This document shows, piece by piece, positions 44,426 through 51,964 of a stretch of DNA of 64,000 nucleotides (positions are counted from its first letter, which is position 1; each line of letters begins with the position of its first letter). Both the position numbers and the translations under genes were made by a program. The stretch lies in NCBI GenBank assembly GCA_965248915.1, contig OZ252216.1, forward strand, positions 1,054,001-1,118,000, read 5' to 3'. This DNA is from CBDFLA01 sp965248915. GTDB lineage: Bacteria > Pseudomonadota > Alphaproteobacteria > M2410. The notes beneath the pieces were generated by a model. It saw only the letters and a list, made by a program, of their open reading frames with translations, did not search any database and had not been told where the DNA came from.

Positions 44426-45693
44426 AGCTTTTGGTCTTTGCTGGGGCGGGAACATCGATAGAGCTTGGCGTGCCTGCCATGGAGGGTCTTGCGATCGAAT
44501 TTCTGCGTCATGCCAAGGAGTGGGATGTGGAACCCAAGCTTGTTGAACAATTAATGAATAGCTCGAACGACATTGAGGTTCTTATTGAGAACTTGGATAG
44601 CATTTATGCTGCGAGCCAATCGTTGGTAATGATAAAAGAGACAATAGAGTCCCAATCTTCGATTGAAAAAATACGATCAGAAGTCGAATGGTTTGTGCAA
44701 CACGCAGCGGAACGAGTTGTTCCAAGCGATTGCCAATTAGTGTGGGGAGCACTGTTGAGGCTCACAGCGTCTCATGACATCACATTTGCGACAACCAACT
44801 ACGATAGAGCGATTGAGCTGGCCGCCAACTCTGAGGGTATCAGTCTTGCAGACGGCTTCAGTCAGTTTGGCGTTAGTGAGACAGCTGTGTGGTCAGCCCC
44901 AACGGACTATACCAGCGGAGACTTATTGATAAAGCTACACGGGTCGACCGATTGGTACACAGTCGCAGGTGATGGGTCTCCTGTGAAACTGAGGCATCCG
45001 ATGCCTTTGTTTGGAAGTGCGACGCTGGGATTGTCTGAGAACCTAAAGCTAGGATCAGCATTGATCTTACCATCGCGAAACAAGTTATTGACTAAATCGC
45101 CGTATCCCAGGCTGTCACAGTGGTTTCTTACCGCGATAGACAATTGCGAAATTGCGGTCATTGTCGGAGCCTCTTTAAGGGATACTCATGTTAGGGACGC
45201 CATCGAATCTATCGCGGGTAAGCGGCCTGTTTTTATAGTGAACCCAGAAGGCAACAGTCATGGCATCACAAACGCAATTTCAATCGGGCACTCCGCAAGC
45301 CAATTTCTAATTTCAACTCTACCATATGCGCTTACAAAACCCGACCCAGTAGGCGTTCTGGTGGAGTACGGTAAAATGGAGCCACAGCCAAATAGCAATA
45401 TTCTTGAGCTGTTGAAGATGGCCCTTGATACGCAAGATGACAAGGACCGACGCTGCGATGCAATTGAAGAATTACATAGGCTCGCAGTGTCTCTGGATAA
45501 CGAGCTCGTATCAGAACTATTGAGTGACGAGGTGATAGAAATCTCTCAGAATGCTTTGGGTCTGGTAATAAACGCCCACAACCCGGCGGACATAGTCAAA
45601 GATCTGAACCAACTGCCATACCTTGGCGATGAAGAATATGCCGCGGAAGTGAGTCTGCTCCAGAGCATGATACAGAATGAGGAGGCGGCATAG
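44422..45693 (+). CDS. SIR2-domain protein (putative defence NADase)
   Basis: SIR2-fold protein of 423 residues, coupled to the HSP90-like ATPase by an ATGA overlap. NAD-binding motif GAGTS at residues 8-12, TTNYD at 124-128, LIKLHGSTDW with the catalytic-type His173, and VGASLRD near 249-254 are all intact. This is the pattern of the SIR2_2 effectors that deplete NAD+ in Thoeris, DSR, SIR2-HerA and short-Argonaute systems, not that of protein deacetylases, which carry a Cys4 zinc module absent here. Residues 310-423 are helical and unassigned, perhaps the ATPase-binding part. Confidence 0.85.
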   Translation: MKLLVFAGAGTSIELGVPAMEGLAIEFLRHAKEWDVEPKLVEQLMNSSNDIEVLIENLDSIYAASQSLVMIKETIESQSSIEKIRSEVEWFVQHAAERVVPSDCQLVWGALLRLTASHDITFATTNYDRAIELAANSEGISLADGFSQFGVSETAVWSAPTDYTSGDLLIKLHGSTDWYTVAGDGSPVKLRHPMPLFGSATLGLSENLKLGSALILPSRNKLLTKSPYPRLSQWFLTAIDNCEIAVIVGASLRDTHVRDAIESIAGKRPVFIVNPEGNSHGITNAISIGHSASQFLISTLPYALTKPDPVGVLVEYGKMEPQPNSNILELLKMALDTQDDKDRRCDAIEELHRLAVSLDNELVSELLSDEVIEISQNALGLVINAHNPADIVKDLNQLPYLGDEEYAAEVSLLQSMIQNEEAA

Positions 45694-45920
45694 ATTCGTT
45701 TAGCTGAAGACGGGGAACGCCGATCGGAATCTCCTGTCGTATTGGTGCCGCTATCTAAATGTAAAGTGAGGTCTCAGCGACCGCAGGATGAGTGACAGGA
45801 GTCAAGCTGAATTTCCGGGTCCTAAAGCACCAACAGGGAGGCGGGGACTCTGTATGGCGATCCTGGGCCGATTAACAAGGGATTGAGGACGGTGCCTCAC
45901 TAAGCATGTCAATCGGACAT

Positions 45921-47006
45921 CTAGGGTGCCTCTGTCCTCGGAACGTTGGGGTCGTTGGAGCGGGTGATAGGGGGGCAGGACAGTTGATTTGTGTAGGCAA
46001 TCTCCATGAGGCTTTGCTTCTTAATATTGCCCATTTCCGGCAGGCTTTGACAAACCTGAACGGCACCGTTCGGGCCGACCCACAACGTGTCACTCATGTT
46101 GCAGGGTACGTCGACTTGGTCTTTCTCCAGGAGCCAATAGGGTATCGATTTGATACCTTCGAGCGAGGTCATGACCAAATCTGGACGTTGACCCTTGAGT
46201 TCAGCAAGCATGCTTGCAAACTCTGTGATGGCAGCTAGGTCATCATGTAGAAATTGAAGTTTCCCGTCCTCACCGGTCGAGAAGTACGGAAAATCATAGT
46301 GAACAAGCGCAACTCCAAACGGAATTGAGTATCTTGCAGATAGAGAAAAGACGCTTCGAAGTGTTTCAAGATTGCATGTGGGTTTCATGAGGAGAAACGA
46401 AAACCAAAGTGAAACATCCGGGTAGGTTGAACGGATGTATGCGATATTGGATTCAAGAGTTTTGAATTTGTCACTTCGATTTACATACTCGTCATAGTCT
46501 TGATCAACGCCATACAGGCCAATTGAAATCACACGCAGCCCAGCATCATAGAGTTGGTCAGCCCTGTCGGGGTCGAGCAAAGAGGCGTTGCTACCAACGG
46601 CCGGAAATATTCCCTTAACCTTCGCATGTACAATCATTTCGTCTAACGATTTGTGGAGAAGGGGTTCGCCGCCATAGAAGACGACTTTGGGAATATGCAA
46701 AGCGGCCATGTCATCCAAAAGTCGTTTGACATGACCGAGTTCTAGTTTCTCTCCGCGCATGAATTCTCGACCGTAAGTGCATCCCTGGCACCGATAATTG
46801 CAGTTAGATGTCAGAGAGACCTTGACGGTTTGTATGTCTGGTTTTGCCAAATGCGGAAATCGGGCGACATATCTCTGTTTACCCTTTTGGATCGTCGTAT
46901 CAATCGAACCAGCAATTCCAACGAGGCCATTTACAACGGTGCTGCTGTTTCTTTTGTCTTTGATGTTGTTCAAGTAAAGGCCGACGGCCCTGTTTCGAAT
47001 ACTCAC
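45921..47006 (-). CDS. Orphan radical SAM protein with short SPASM-like end
   Basis: Radical SAM enzyme of 361 residues from a GTG start (GGGGAAA upstream). The cluster motif is CNYRCQGC (Cx3Cx2C) near residue 75, followed by the SAM-binding VVFYGGEPLLHK. The C-terminal part has C-N-M-S-D-TLWVGPNGAVQVC and GNIKKQSLMEI, the opening of a SPASM/twitch auxiliary cluster domain, but only one more Cys follows before the end, so the domain is short or truncated. No precursor-peptide gene is recognisable next to it, and the substrate is unknown. Convergent to the SIR2 gene, 227 bases away. Confidence 0.82.
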   Translation of the reverse strand: MSIRNRAVGLYLNNIKDKRNSSTVVNGLVGIAGSIDTTIQKGKQRYVARFPHLAKPDIQTVKVSLTSNCNYRCQGCTYGREFMRGEKLELGHVKRLLDDMAALHIPKVVFYGGEPLLHKSLDEMIVHAKVKGIFPAVGSNASLLDPDRADQLYDAGLRVISIGLYGVDQDYDEYVNRSDKFKTLESNIAYIRSTYPDVSLWFSFLLMKPTCNLETLRSVFSLSARYSIPFGVALVHYDFPYFSTGEDGKLQFLHDDLAAITEFASMLAELKGQRPDLVMTSLEGIKSIPYWLLEKDQVDVPCNMSDTLWVGPNGAVQVCQSLPEMGNIKKQSLMEIAYTNQLSCPPITRSNDPNVPRTEAP

Positions 47007-47161
47007 GTCACTTTCCCCATGTACCCGAAATAGAGGCTAAACCCAGACGAGAGATATGTCAAAACACACCCCACTCGCCAGCCAAACTACTGGGAACGGA
47101 GACCCCACGAATCATCTTCTAAGATCAGGTCACTTCCCGCCAATGCGAGTGACGAAGGCCC

Positions 47162-47833
47162 ATGAAAGAGTCCGATCTCTACCCACCCCTAAAAACCTAC
47201 CTTGAAGGTCAGGGTTATGACGTGAAAGGGGAGGTGAACCATTGTGACGTGGTGGCCGTGCGCCAGGATCATGTGGTCATCGTGGAGCTGAAGAAATCTC
47301 TAAACTTGAGCGCTCTCTTGCAAGTCGTCGAACGCTTGTCGACAACGGACGCGGTCTATGTCGGCGTGCCGACAAGTTGTACGGTGGTGAAGTCAAAGCG
47401 CAAGCCAGTCATCAAGCTGATGAAGATGCTAGGGCTTGGATTGATTTCCATCGACCCGATGAACACGCGACTACCTGTGGCCGTTCATATAGACCCCGCC
47501 AAGTATCAGCCGCGCATTGACAAGAAAAAGCGTTCGCGCCTTTTGTCTGAGTTTGAACGCCGTGTCGGAGATCCAAACCAAGGCGGCGCGGCCATGAAGA
47601 ACGGCGTCATCACCGCTTATCGTCAAGAGGCGCTAAAGATCGCCGATCATCTCGAACGCAATGGTCCAACCAAGGCCTCTGTTGTTGCACAAGCGGTCGC
47701 CAACCCGAAAACACGGGATGTTCTTTACCGTGACGTATACGGATGGTTTGAACGGCAAGGGCAGGGGGTCTATTCATTGTCCCCGAGAGGGCGCAGAGAA
47801 TTAGCAGTTTGGTCTAAGCGGACTTCGTTCTAG
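47162..47833 (+). CDS. DUF2161 PD-(D/E)xK nuclease-like protein
   Basis: Protein of 223 residues matching DUF2161 (PF09929), predicted PD-(D/E)xK phosphodiesterases. The putative active site is Asp29 in CDVVAV and Glu-x-Lys in VVIVELKKS. The C-terminal half (RQEALKIADHLERNGPTKASVVAQAV ... DVYGWFERQGQGVYSLSPRG) looks like a winged helix. Role unknown; a repair or restriction-like function is possible. Alone on this strand, with its first codon 155 bases from the divergent radical SAM gene. Confidence 0.78.
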   Translation: MKESDLYPPLKTYLEGQGYDVKGEVNHCDVVAVRQDHVVIVELKKSLNLSALLQVVERLSTTDAVYVGVPTSCTVVKSKRKPVIKLMKMLGLGLISIDPMNTRLPVAVHIDPAKYQPRIDKKKRSRLLSEFERRVGDPNQGGAAMKNGVITAYRQEALKIADHLERNGPTKASVVAQAVANPKTRDVLYRDVYGWFERQGQGVYSLSPRGRRELAVWSKRTSF

Positions 47834-47936
47834 CGAGGGTGCTTTGCGCGAGTTATGTTATGGAACGCAATTGTAGGTAGATTTTTGAAATTTCGAATGA
47901 TACGATTCTCTATTATTGACTCAGTCGGGGGCGGAG

Positions 47937-48248
47937 ATGAGCGACAATTCAACACACGAAAAGTCAGATCGGTCCTATGGAACAGCTGTAGCGCTTTGCA
48001 TGATTTTTGGCATGCTGGGGATACATCATTTCTATCTGGGTAACTGGGTTCATGGGATTTTTGACTTAGGCCTCTTTATCGTTGGCTTTGGGCTCATTTT
48101 CGTGAGTGAAGATCCAACACTTGTGGCCGTTGGCATCGGGCTCATTTGCCTCGACTTCCTACACACACTCATCGTCACAATCCTGCTTTTCGTTGGAAAA
48201 GTGAAGGATGGCGACGGTCGGCTGGTGTCATATCCTGGCCAATTCTAG
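47937..48248 (+). CDS. TM2-domain membrane protein (copy 1)
   Basis: Small membrane protein of 103 residues from the ATG at 47937 (GGCGGAG just upstream). TM2 domain: two hydrophobic hairpin segments with the hallmark GMLGIHHFYLGNWVHGIFDLG, plus an extra hydrophobic stretch around ILLFVG. Biochemical role unknown. It is 65 bases before another TM2 gene. Confidence 0.88.
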   Translation: MSDNSTHEKSDRSYGTAVALCMIFGMLGIHHFYLGNWVHGIFDLGLFIVGFGLIFVSEDPTLVAVGIGLICLDFLHTLIVTILLFVGKVKDGDGRLVSYPGQF

Positions 48249-48313
48249 AACATAAGAATTGTTAGTAATTCTCTACTATCTTGCGGCAATCTTTACATTG
48301 AGGGAGATCTCCT

Positions 48314-48547
48314 GTGACGGACCAAACATCGCAACCAGTAATGGGCGAAAAGGGCTTTGTACCAACTATTTTGCTTTGCTTTTTTCTTGGCACATTCGGT
48401 ATCCACCGATTCTATGTTGGTAAAATAGGTACTGGAATTTTGATGCTTCTGACCCTTGGCGGTCTTGGCATTTGGACGCTAATCGATTTTGTTATGATTG
48501 TCGTTGGCAGCTTCAAAGACTCCAAAGGTCTAGATCTGAAACGATAA
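48314..48547 (+). CDS. TM2-domain membrane protein (copy 2)
   Basis: Protein of 77 residues from a GTG start with GGGAG upstream. Hallmark text LGTFGIHRFYVGKIGTGILMLLTLGGLGIWTLIDFVMI. It forms a tandem with copy 1 and is closed by a terminator at 48594. Confidence 0.92.
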   Translation: MTDQTSQPVMGEKGFVPTILLCFFLGTFGIHRFYVGKIGTGILMLLTLGGLGIWTLIDFVMIVVGSFKDSKGLDLKR

Positions 48548-48593
48548 CAGCGATGACACACTGCGAACTCGCAGAGTGTATCGCATGAGTAGG

Positions 48594-48627
48594 AGTGCCT
48601 CCGATCTCGGGTTGGGGGCACTTTTTT
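48594..48627 (+). terminator. Rho-independent terminator after the TM2 pair
   Basis: Stem AGTGCC / GGCACT extended by G-C pairs, loop of about 12 bases, then T6. It lies 47 bases after the second TM2 stop codon. Confidence 0.8.
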
Positions 48628-48694
48628 GTTGCGCCAAGACAATGTCACGGATAGGTCATTGTGGCGTTTCGCATTTTGAGCAAGGGTCGGTCAC

Positions 48695-49495
48695 ATGAAA
48701 ATCCACATTTCTGCAGACATTGAAGGCGTGACTGGCGTCACCGTTGCCGACGAGACGAATAAGGATCACAAAGACTTTGTTCCCTTTGCCGAACAAATGA
48801 CAAAGGAAGTAGTGGCGGCCTGCGACGGCGCACTCGAAGCCGGCGCAACAGATATTTTGGTAAAAGATGCCCATTGGTCCGCGCGTAACATTATCGCTCA
48901 TATGTTGCCGCGCGAGGCTCGTCTTTTGCGTGGCTGGTCTGGACATCCACAAAGTATGGTCGACGGCCTAGATGAGACCTTCGCGGCATCAATGTTCATT
49001 GGCTATCACTCGCGTGCCGGTTCGGCTGGCAATCCCCTGGCCCACACACAGGTCGGGCCAACGATACAGGAAATTCTGATCAATGAGACCCCAACCTCAG
49101 AGTTTCGGATCGCGGCTTACACATCGAATATGCACGGCGTCCCAACCGCCTTTCTTTCAGGAGACGAAGCCCTTTGCCAAGAAGCAAAAGACTATTGCGA
49201 CGGCATGGGAACTTTCGCGACCTTCAAAGGGCGCGGTCTTTCAACCGAAAGCCGCCATCCTGAGCAAGCATGTGAAGACATACGTAAAGGCGTACATGAA
49301 GTTTTGAGCGGTGATCTCACGAAACTTCTACGCACAAATCCCGACCGCTACAAAGTCCGGATCGAATACAAATTACCACCAACGGCGTATAGGCGTAGCT
49401 TTTATCCGGGTGCAAGACTCGAGAATGAACGGTTCATCGTCTATGAGACAACCGATTGGTTTGACGTTCTTAGATTGTTTGGTTTTGTCTTGTAG
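48695..49495 (+). CDS. M55-family D-aminopeptidase (DppA-like)
   Basis: Zinc D-aminopeptidase family member of 266 residues. The ligands known from Bacillus DppA are seen in place: Asp8 and Glu10 in SADIEG, His in VKDAHW, His in IGYHSRAG and Glu in TSEFRI. Such enzymes release N-terminal D-amino acids, for example D-Ala from peptidoglycan-derived peptides. No dipeptide transporter adjoins it. Its 3' end overlaps the convergent PEP-CTERM gene by 26 bases. Confidence 0.92.
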   Translation: MKIHISADIEGVTGVTVADETNKDHKDFVPFAEQMTKEVVAACDGALEAGATDILVKDAHWSARNIIAHMLPREARLLRGWSGHPQSMVDGLDETFAASMFIGYHSRAGSAGNPLAHTQVGPTIQEILINETPTSEFRIAAYTSNMHGVPTAFLSGDEALCQEAKDYCDGMGTFATFKGRGLSTESRHPEQACEDIRKGVHEVLSGDLTKLLRTNPDRYKVRIEYKLPPTAYRRSFYPGARLENERFIVYETTDWFDVLRLFGFVL

Positions 49496-50123
49496 AGACC
49501 CGAGCGCGTCTGCTTCGCAAGGCGAGCGTTCCTGCAACACCAATTAATAGCATCAAACCAACGCCAGGCTCCGGCACTCTTTGACCATCTTGCGTGGTTG
49601 TTCTCGTTTGGACGATCAGGGGTTGTTGGTCACCACCAGAGGGCAGAATAGGCCCTTGTGTTGATGTCTGTAAGATCTGCTGTCTAAAGATGCGACGATC
49701 GTTTCTAGAAACGCGAAAACCGTTGCCACCAGTTCGAGTTCGAGGGCCAACGCTCAGGCGTGGCGTTGAACTTGAAGGAGTGGATCCGCTCAGTCCAAAA
49801 CCACTCGAACGAGAAATTCCCCCAAACGACGAACCTCCGCTTCGACCGGAGGTTCCACCAATTACGTTTGATCGATTGGCACCACTAGAAGAAAAGCCCC
49901 CAAGACGCGCATTAGTTCGTAAGTTCGTGGCAGTCGACTGCAGGCTCGGTGATCGGGGACTGCTCGATCGCGCCGTCGAAATGCCCAACGAGCTTTTTGC
50001 CGATAGGGTGCCAAACAGAATTGGTGTGGCGTTCGCGGACATATGGCCACCCATCATTATAAGAGCCATCGCGGAAGCGATGAAAAAGTTTATTTTGGTG
50101 TGCCGCATATTGGACATGACCAT
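49470..50123 (-). CDS. PEP-CTERM-anchored Ser/Gly-rich exported protein
   Basis: Protein of 217 residues with a signal peptide (NFFIASAMALIMMGGHMSANA|T), a long Ser/Gly/Arg-rich low-complexity body and a classic PEP-CTERM sorting signal: VPEPGVGLMLLIGVAGTLALRSRRAR, that is the VPEP motif, one membrane helix and a basic end. Proteins of this type are processed by exosortase EpsH and often go to the exopolysaccharide matrix. No exosortase is in the window. Starts at 50117 or 50108 are also possible. Confidence 0.82.
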   Translation of the reverse strand: MVMSNMRHTKINFFIASAMALIMMGGHMSANATPILFGTLSAKSSLGISTARSSSPRSPSLQSTATNLRTNARLGGFSSSGANRSNVIGGTSGRSGGSSFGGISRSSGFGLSGSTPSSSTPRLSVGPRTRTGGNGFRVSRNDRRIFRQQILQTSTQGPILPSGGDQQPLIVQTRTTTQDGQRVPEPGVGLMLLIGVAGTLALRSRRARVSTRQNQTI

Positions 50124-50357
50124 GTTTGTCTTAGCGAGTTACATTGAACACAATACCGCAAAATTGGCATTCTTTGCCGCCAAATCGAAAGAAAAATCAT
50201 CTATTTGGTTAACGCGACTTAAAGCGCATAAGACCTTGCCGTCTTGGCGTTACTAATTGTTAGGTTGCCGGTGTATCTCGTGCAGCGTATGGTCGCCTCA
50301 TCGGAGTTCTGGAAAATCCGGTTTGTTGGTGCGAGTGGCGTATTGGGAGTGGGGCGC

Positions 50358-50587
50358 GTGAGAGTATTGGTTGTTCTTCTAGTGGCCGCAGCTTTGTTGC
50401 GGCCTGCGGAGTTACTTTTTCACCCTATGTCGGCATGCCGTTCGATGAATTTCGTTACCAATGCAATGTGGCCAAAGCAGATGTCCCACATGTTTCACAC
50501 GATGAGAACGGTCAGAAAATCCATTTCTGCGACGATCGCTCACATCAGTATATATTCGAGAATAATAGGCTCGTAGAAATTCGGTAG
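50358..50587 (+). pseudogene. Small lipoprotein gene broken by a one-base frameshift
   Basis: Translation from the GTG at 50358 (GGAG eight bases upstream) gives a lipoprotein-type leader MRVLVVLLVAAALL, but this frame then turns to nonsense. A -1 shift at about 50399 continues as A-A-C-G-V-T-F-S-P-Y-V-G-M-P-F-D-E-F, which creates a perfect lipobox LAAC at the joint and ends as a sensible 76-residue protein (HDENGQKIHFCDDRSHQYIFENNRLVEIR) at the stop 50585-50587. So one base seems to be missing here, through mutation or sequencing error. No classical slippery heptamer is present, so programmed shifting is unlikely. Confidence 0.6.
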
Positions 50588-50605
50588 TCGGTTTCTTGAT
50601 TCGAT

Positions 50606-51469
50606 CTATTTGCGGCCCGTGAACTTGGCGCTCCAGACTTTGCCATCAAGCATTTTGGCAGTTTGCTCATAGGCCTCTTCACCAATGGCGCGTTTGATTT
50701 CTTCCATATCTGCCGTCAACTCCGATTCCAAAAATGCTTTCAATGTCGATGTTTCATAGACCAAACGGTCTTCCACGTTGAGCTCCTCAAGGCCTGCTGC
50801 TTTGAGTCCCTCCAAGTACTTTGCCTCACTGATCGCCCCACCGGCACACATGTTGTAAAAGGCATCGATAGATCGAATGCTCTCAGGAATTTCTTCCGCA
50901 ACAATATCGGAAATCGAAAAACGCCCGCCGGGTTTTAGTACGCGAACAATCTCGCCAAAGACACGAGGCTTATCCGGGGAAAGATTGATCACGCAATTGG
51001 AGATGACCCAATCAACGCTATCAGATTCCACAGGCATATCTTCAATGAGGCCTTTGCGAACCTCGATGTTCGATACGCCCGCCCGCTCAACGTTGAGTTT
51101 GGCTTGTTCAATCATGTCATCGGTCATATCAATTCCGATGACCAGGCCTTCTGGGCCGACTTTCTCAGAGGCAATGAGGAGGTCGATACCTGCCCCGGAT
51201 CCAAGGTCTAAGACAACATCGCCCGGTTCAACCCCTGCAAAAGCAAGGGGATTGCCACATCCAAAGGAAGAAGCCACGGCTTCATCCGGCAACGTTTTCA
51301 ATTCGTCCTGATCATATCCAGCGAGTTTTGCTGCCACACCGCCGGGCTCGCGCTGGTCTGTGCCACAACAAGGTGTGTTGGTCTTCGCACCCAGTTCTTC
51401 AACTTTGCCCTTAACGGCTTTGCTGTAGTGGTCGGATACAGAGGTATGTACTTTGGTGGGAGGGGTCAT
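50606..51469 (-). CDS. arsM: Arsenite S-adenosylmethionine methyltransferase
   Basis: Cytosolic SAM-dependent enzyme that methylates As(III) to volatile or exported methylarsenicals. Rossmann motif VLDLGSGAGIDLLIA; the arsenic-binding cysteines are seen in TPCCGTD, SSFGCGNP, ISNCVINL and NMCAGGA. 287 residues. It overlaps the arsR stop by 4 bases (ATGA) and is therefore coupled to its own regulator. Confidence 0.95.
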   Translation of the reverse strand: MTPPTKVHTSVSDHYSKAVKGKVEELGAKTNTPCCGTDQREPGGVAAKLAGYDQDELKTLPDEAVASSFGCGNPLAFAGVEPGDVVLDLGSGAGIDLLIASEKVGPEGLVIGIDMTDDMIEQAKLNVERAGVSNIEVRKGLIEDMPVESDSVDWVISNCVINLSPDKPRVFGEIVRVLKPGGRFSISDIVAEEIPESIRSIDAFYNMCAGGAISEAKYLEGLKAAGLEELNVEDRLVYETSTLKAFLESELTADMEEIKRAIGEEAYEQTAKMLDGKVWSAKFTGRK

Positions 51470-51813
51470 CGTGCGGCTCCTTTCAGCGTTTGATCAGGGG
51501 GACAACAGGCTTCAATGGCATCAGCGATCGTGCGTAATGTGTGGACCGCATTTTCGCTGGAAATGCAGTAGAAAACTTCTTTGCCTTGGCGCTCCGCACT
51601 TACAACACCTGCGTCTTTCAAGAGCGCTAAATGACGAGAGACCACGGAAGTATCGACGGGCATACTGTCGGCTAAATCACCCACATTGCGTGGGTTGCCC
51701 GTGTCCGCCAATTGACACAGTATTTCAAGGCGAGTTGGGTCGCAGAGAGCTTTAAACAGTCGAGGGTCCAGGTGTTCCCTCAGACCTCCACAACATTCGT
51801 CGGTTTTTGACAT
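51466..51813 (-). CDS. arsR: ArsR-family arsenic-responsive repressor
   Basis: Winged-helix repressor of 115 residues. Start at 51813 (GAGAGG upstream); the open frame goes to a TTG at 51849, but this lies inside the operator. DNA-binding helix PVDTSVVSRHLALLKDAGVV. It lacks the classical ELCVCDL metal site; vicinal Cys pairs occur instead near both ends (DECCGG and EACCPP), giving a plausible As(III) site. It presumably represses its own arsR-arsM operon. Confidence 0.92.
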   Translation of the reverse strand: MSKTDECCGGLREHLDPRLFKALCDPTRLEILCQLADTGNPRNVGDLADSMPVDTSVVSRHLALLKDAGVVSAERQGKEVFYCISSENAVHTLRTIADAIEACCPPDQTLKGAAR

Positions 51814-51831
51814 ATGTCCTCTCATTTGCAC

Positions 51832-51851
51832 AATTGCATGAATCTGCAATT
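51832..51851 (-). promoter_or_regulatory. Probable ArsR operator
   Basis: Perfect inverted repeat AATTGCA-TGAATC-TGCAATT directly after the -10 box and covering the expected transcription start, 19 bases before the arsR ATG. Position and symmetry fit a repressor site for the winged-helix dimer. Confidence 0.72.
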
Positions 51852-51880
51852 AATGTAGGAGTGTAGCGATCAAACGTCAA
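51852..51880 (-). promoter_or_regulatory. Promoter of arsR-arsM
   Basis: On the minus strand TTGACG, a 17-base spacer and TACATT form a good sigma-70-like promoter ending where the inverted repeat begins. Confidence 0.7.
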
Positions 51881-51964
51881 GACGCAAATTGACAATAAAT
51901 CAGCCTTCCTCAAGACTGCCCTCAAAGCGCTGTTTGCAAAACAAGTGCAAAGACGAGGAAACCC

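Noticed and set aside
45788..45886. Mini-ORF MSDRSQAEFPGPKAPTG... of 32 codons between the SIR2 and radical SAM genes
   Set aside because: GGA-type ribosome site is poor, it has no likeness I can name, and it runs toward the end of the opposite gene; possibly a gene remnant.
45921..47006. Radical SAM protein as a prokaryotic viperin, which would add to the defence region
   Set aside because: The SPASM-like C-terminal cysteines and the general sequence fit peptide-modifying radical SAM enzymes rather than viperins, and there is no nucleotide kinase beside it.
42246..47161. Integrated element bounded by tRNA-Lys direct repeats
   Set aside because: I searched by eye for a second copy of the tRNA 3' end (TTCGATTCCTGTCGGGCTC) and for an integrase up to about 48 kb and found none; a partial likeness near 45722 is too weak.
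50244..50576. Open frame of 110 codons on the plus strand
   Set aside because: Its N-terminal part before 50358 is without support and the later part is nonsense; the frame-joined lipoprotein at 50358-50587 explains the region better.
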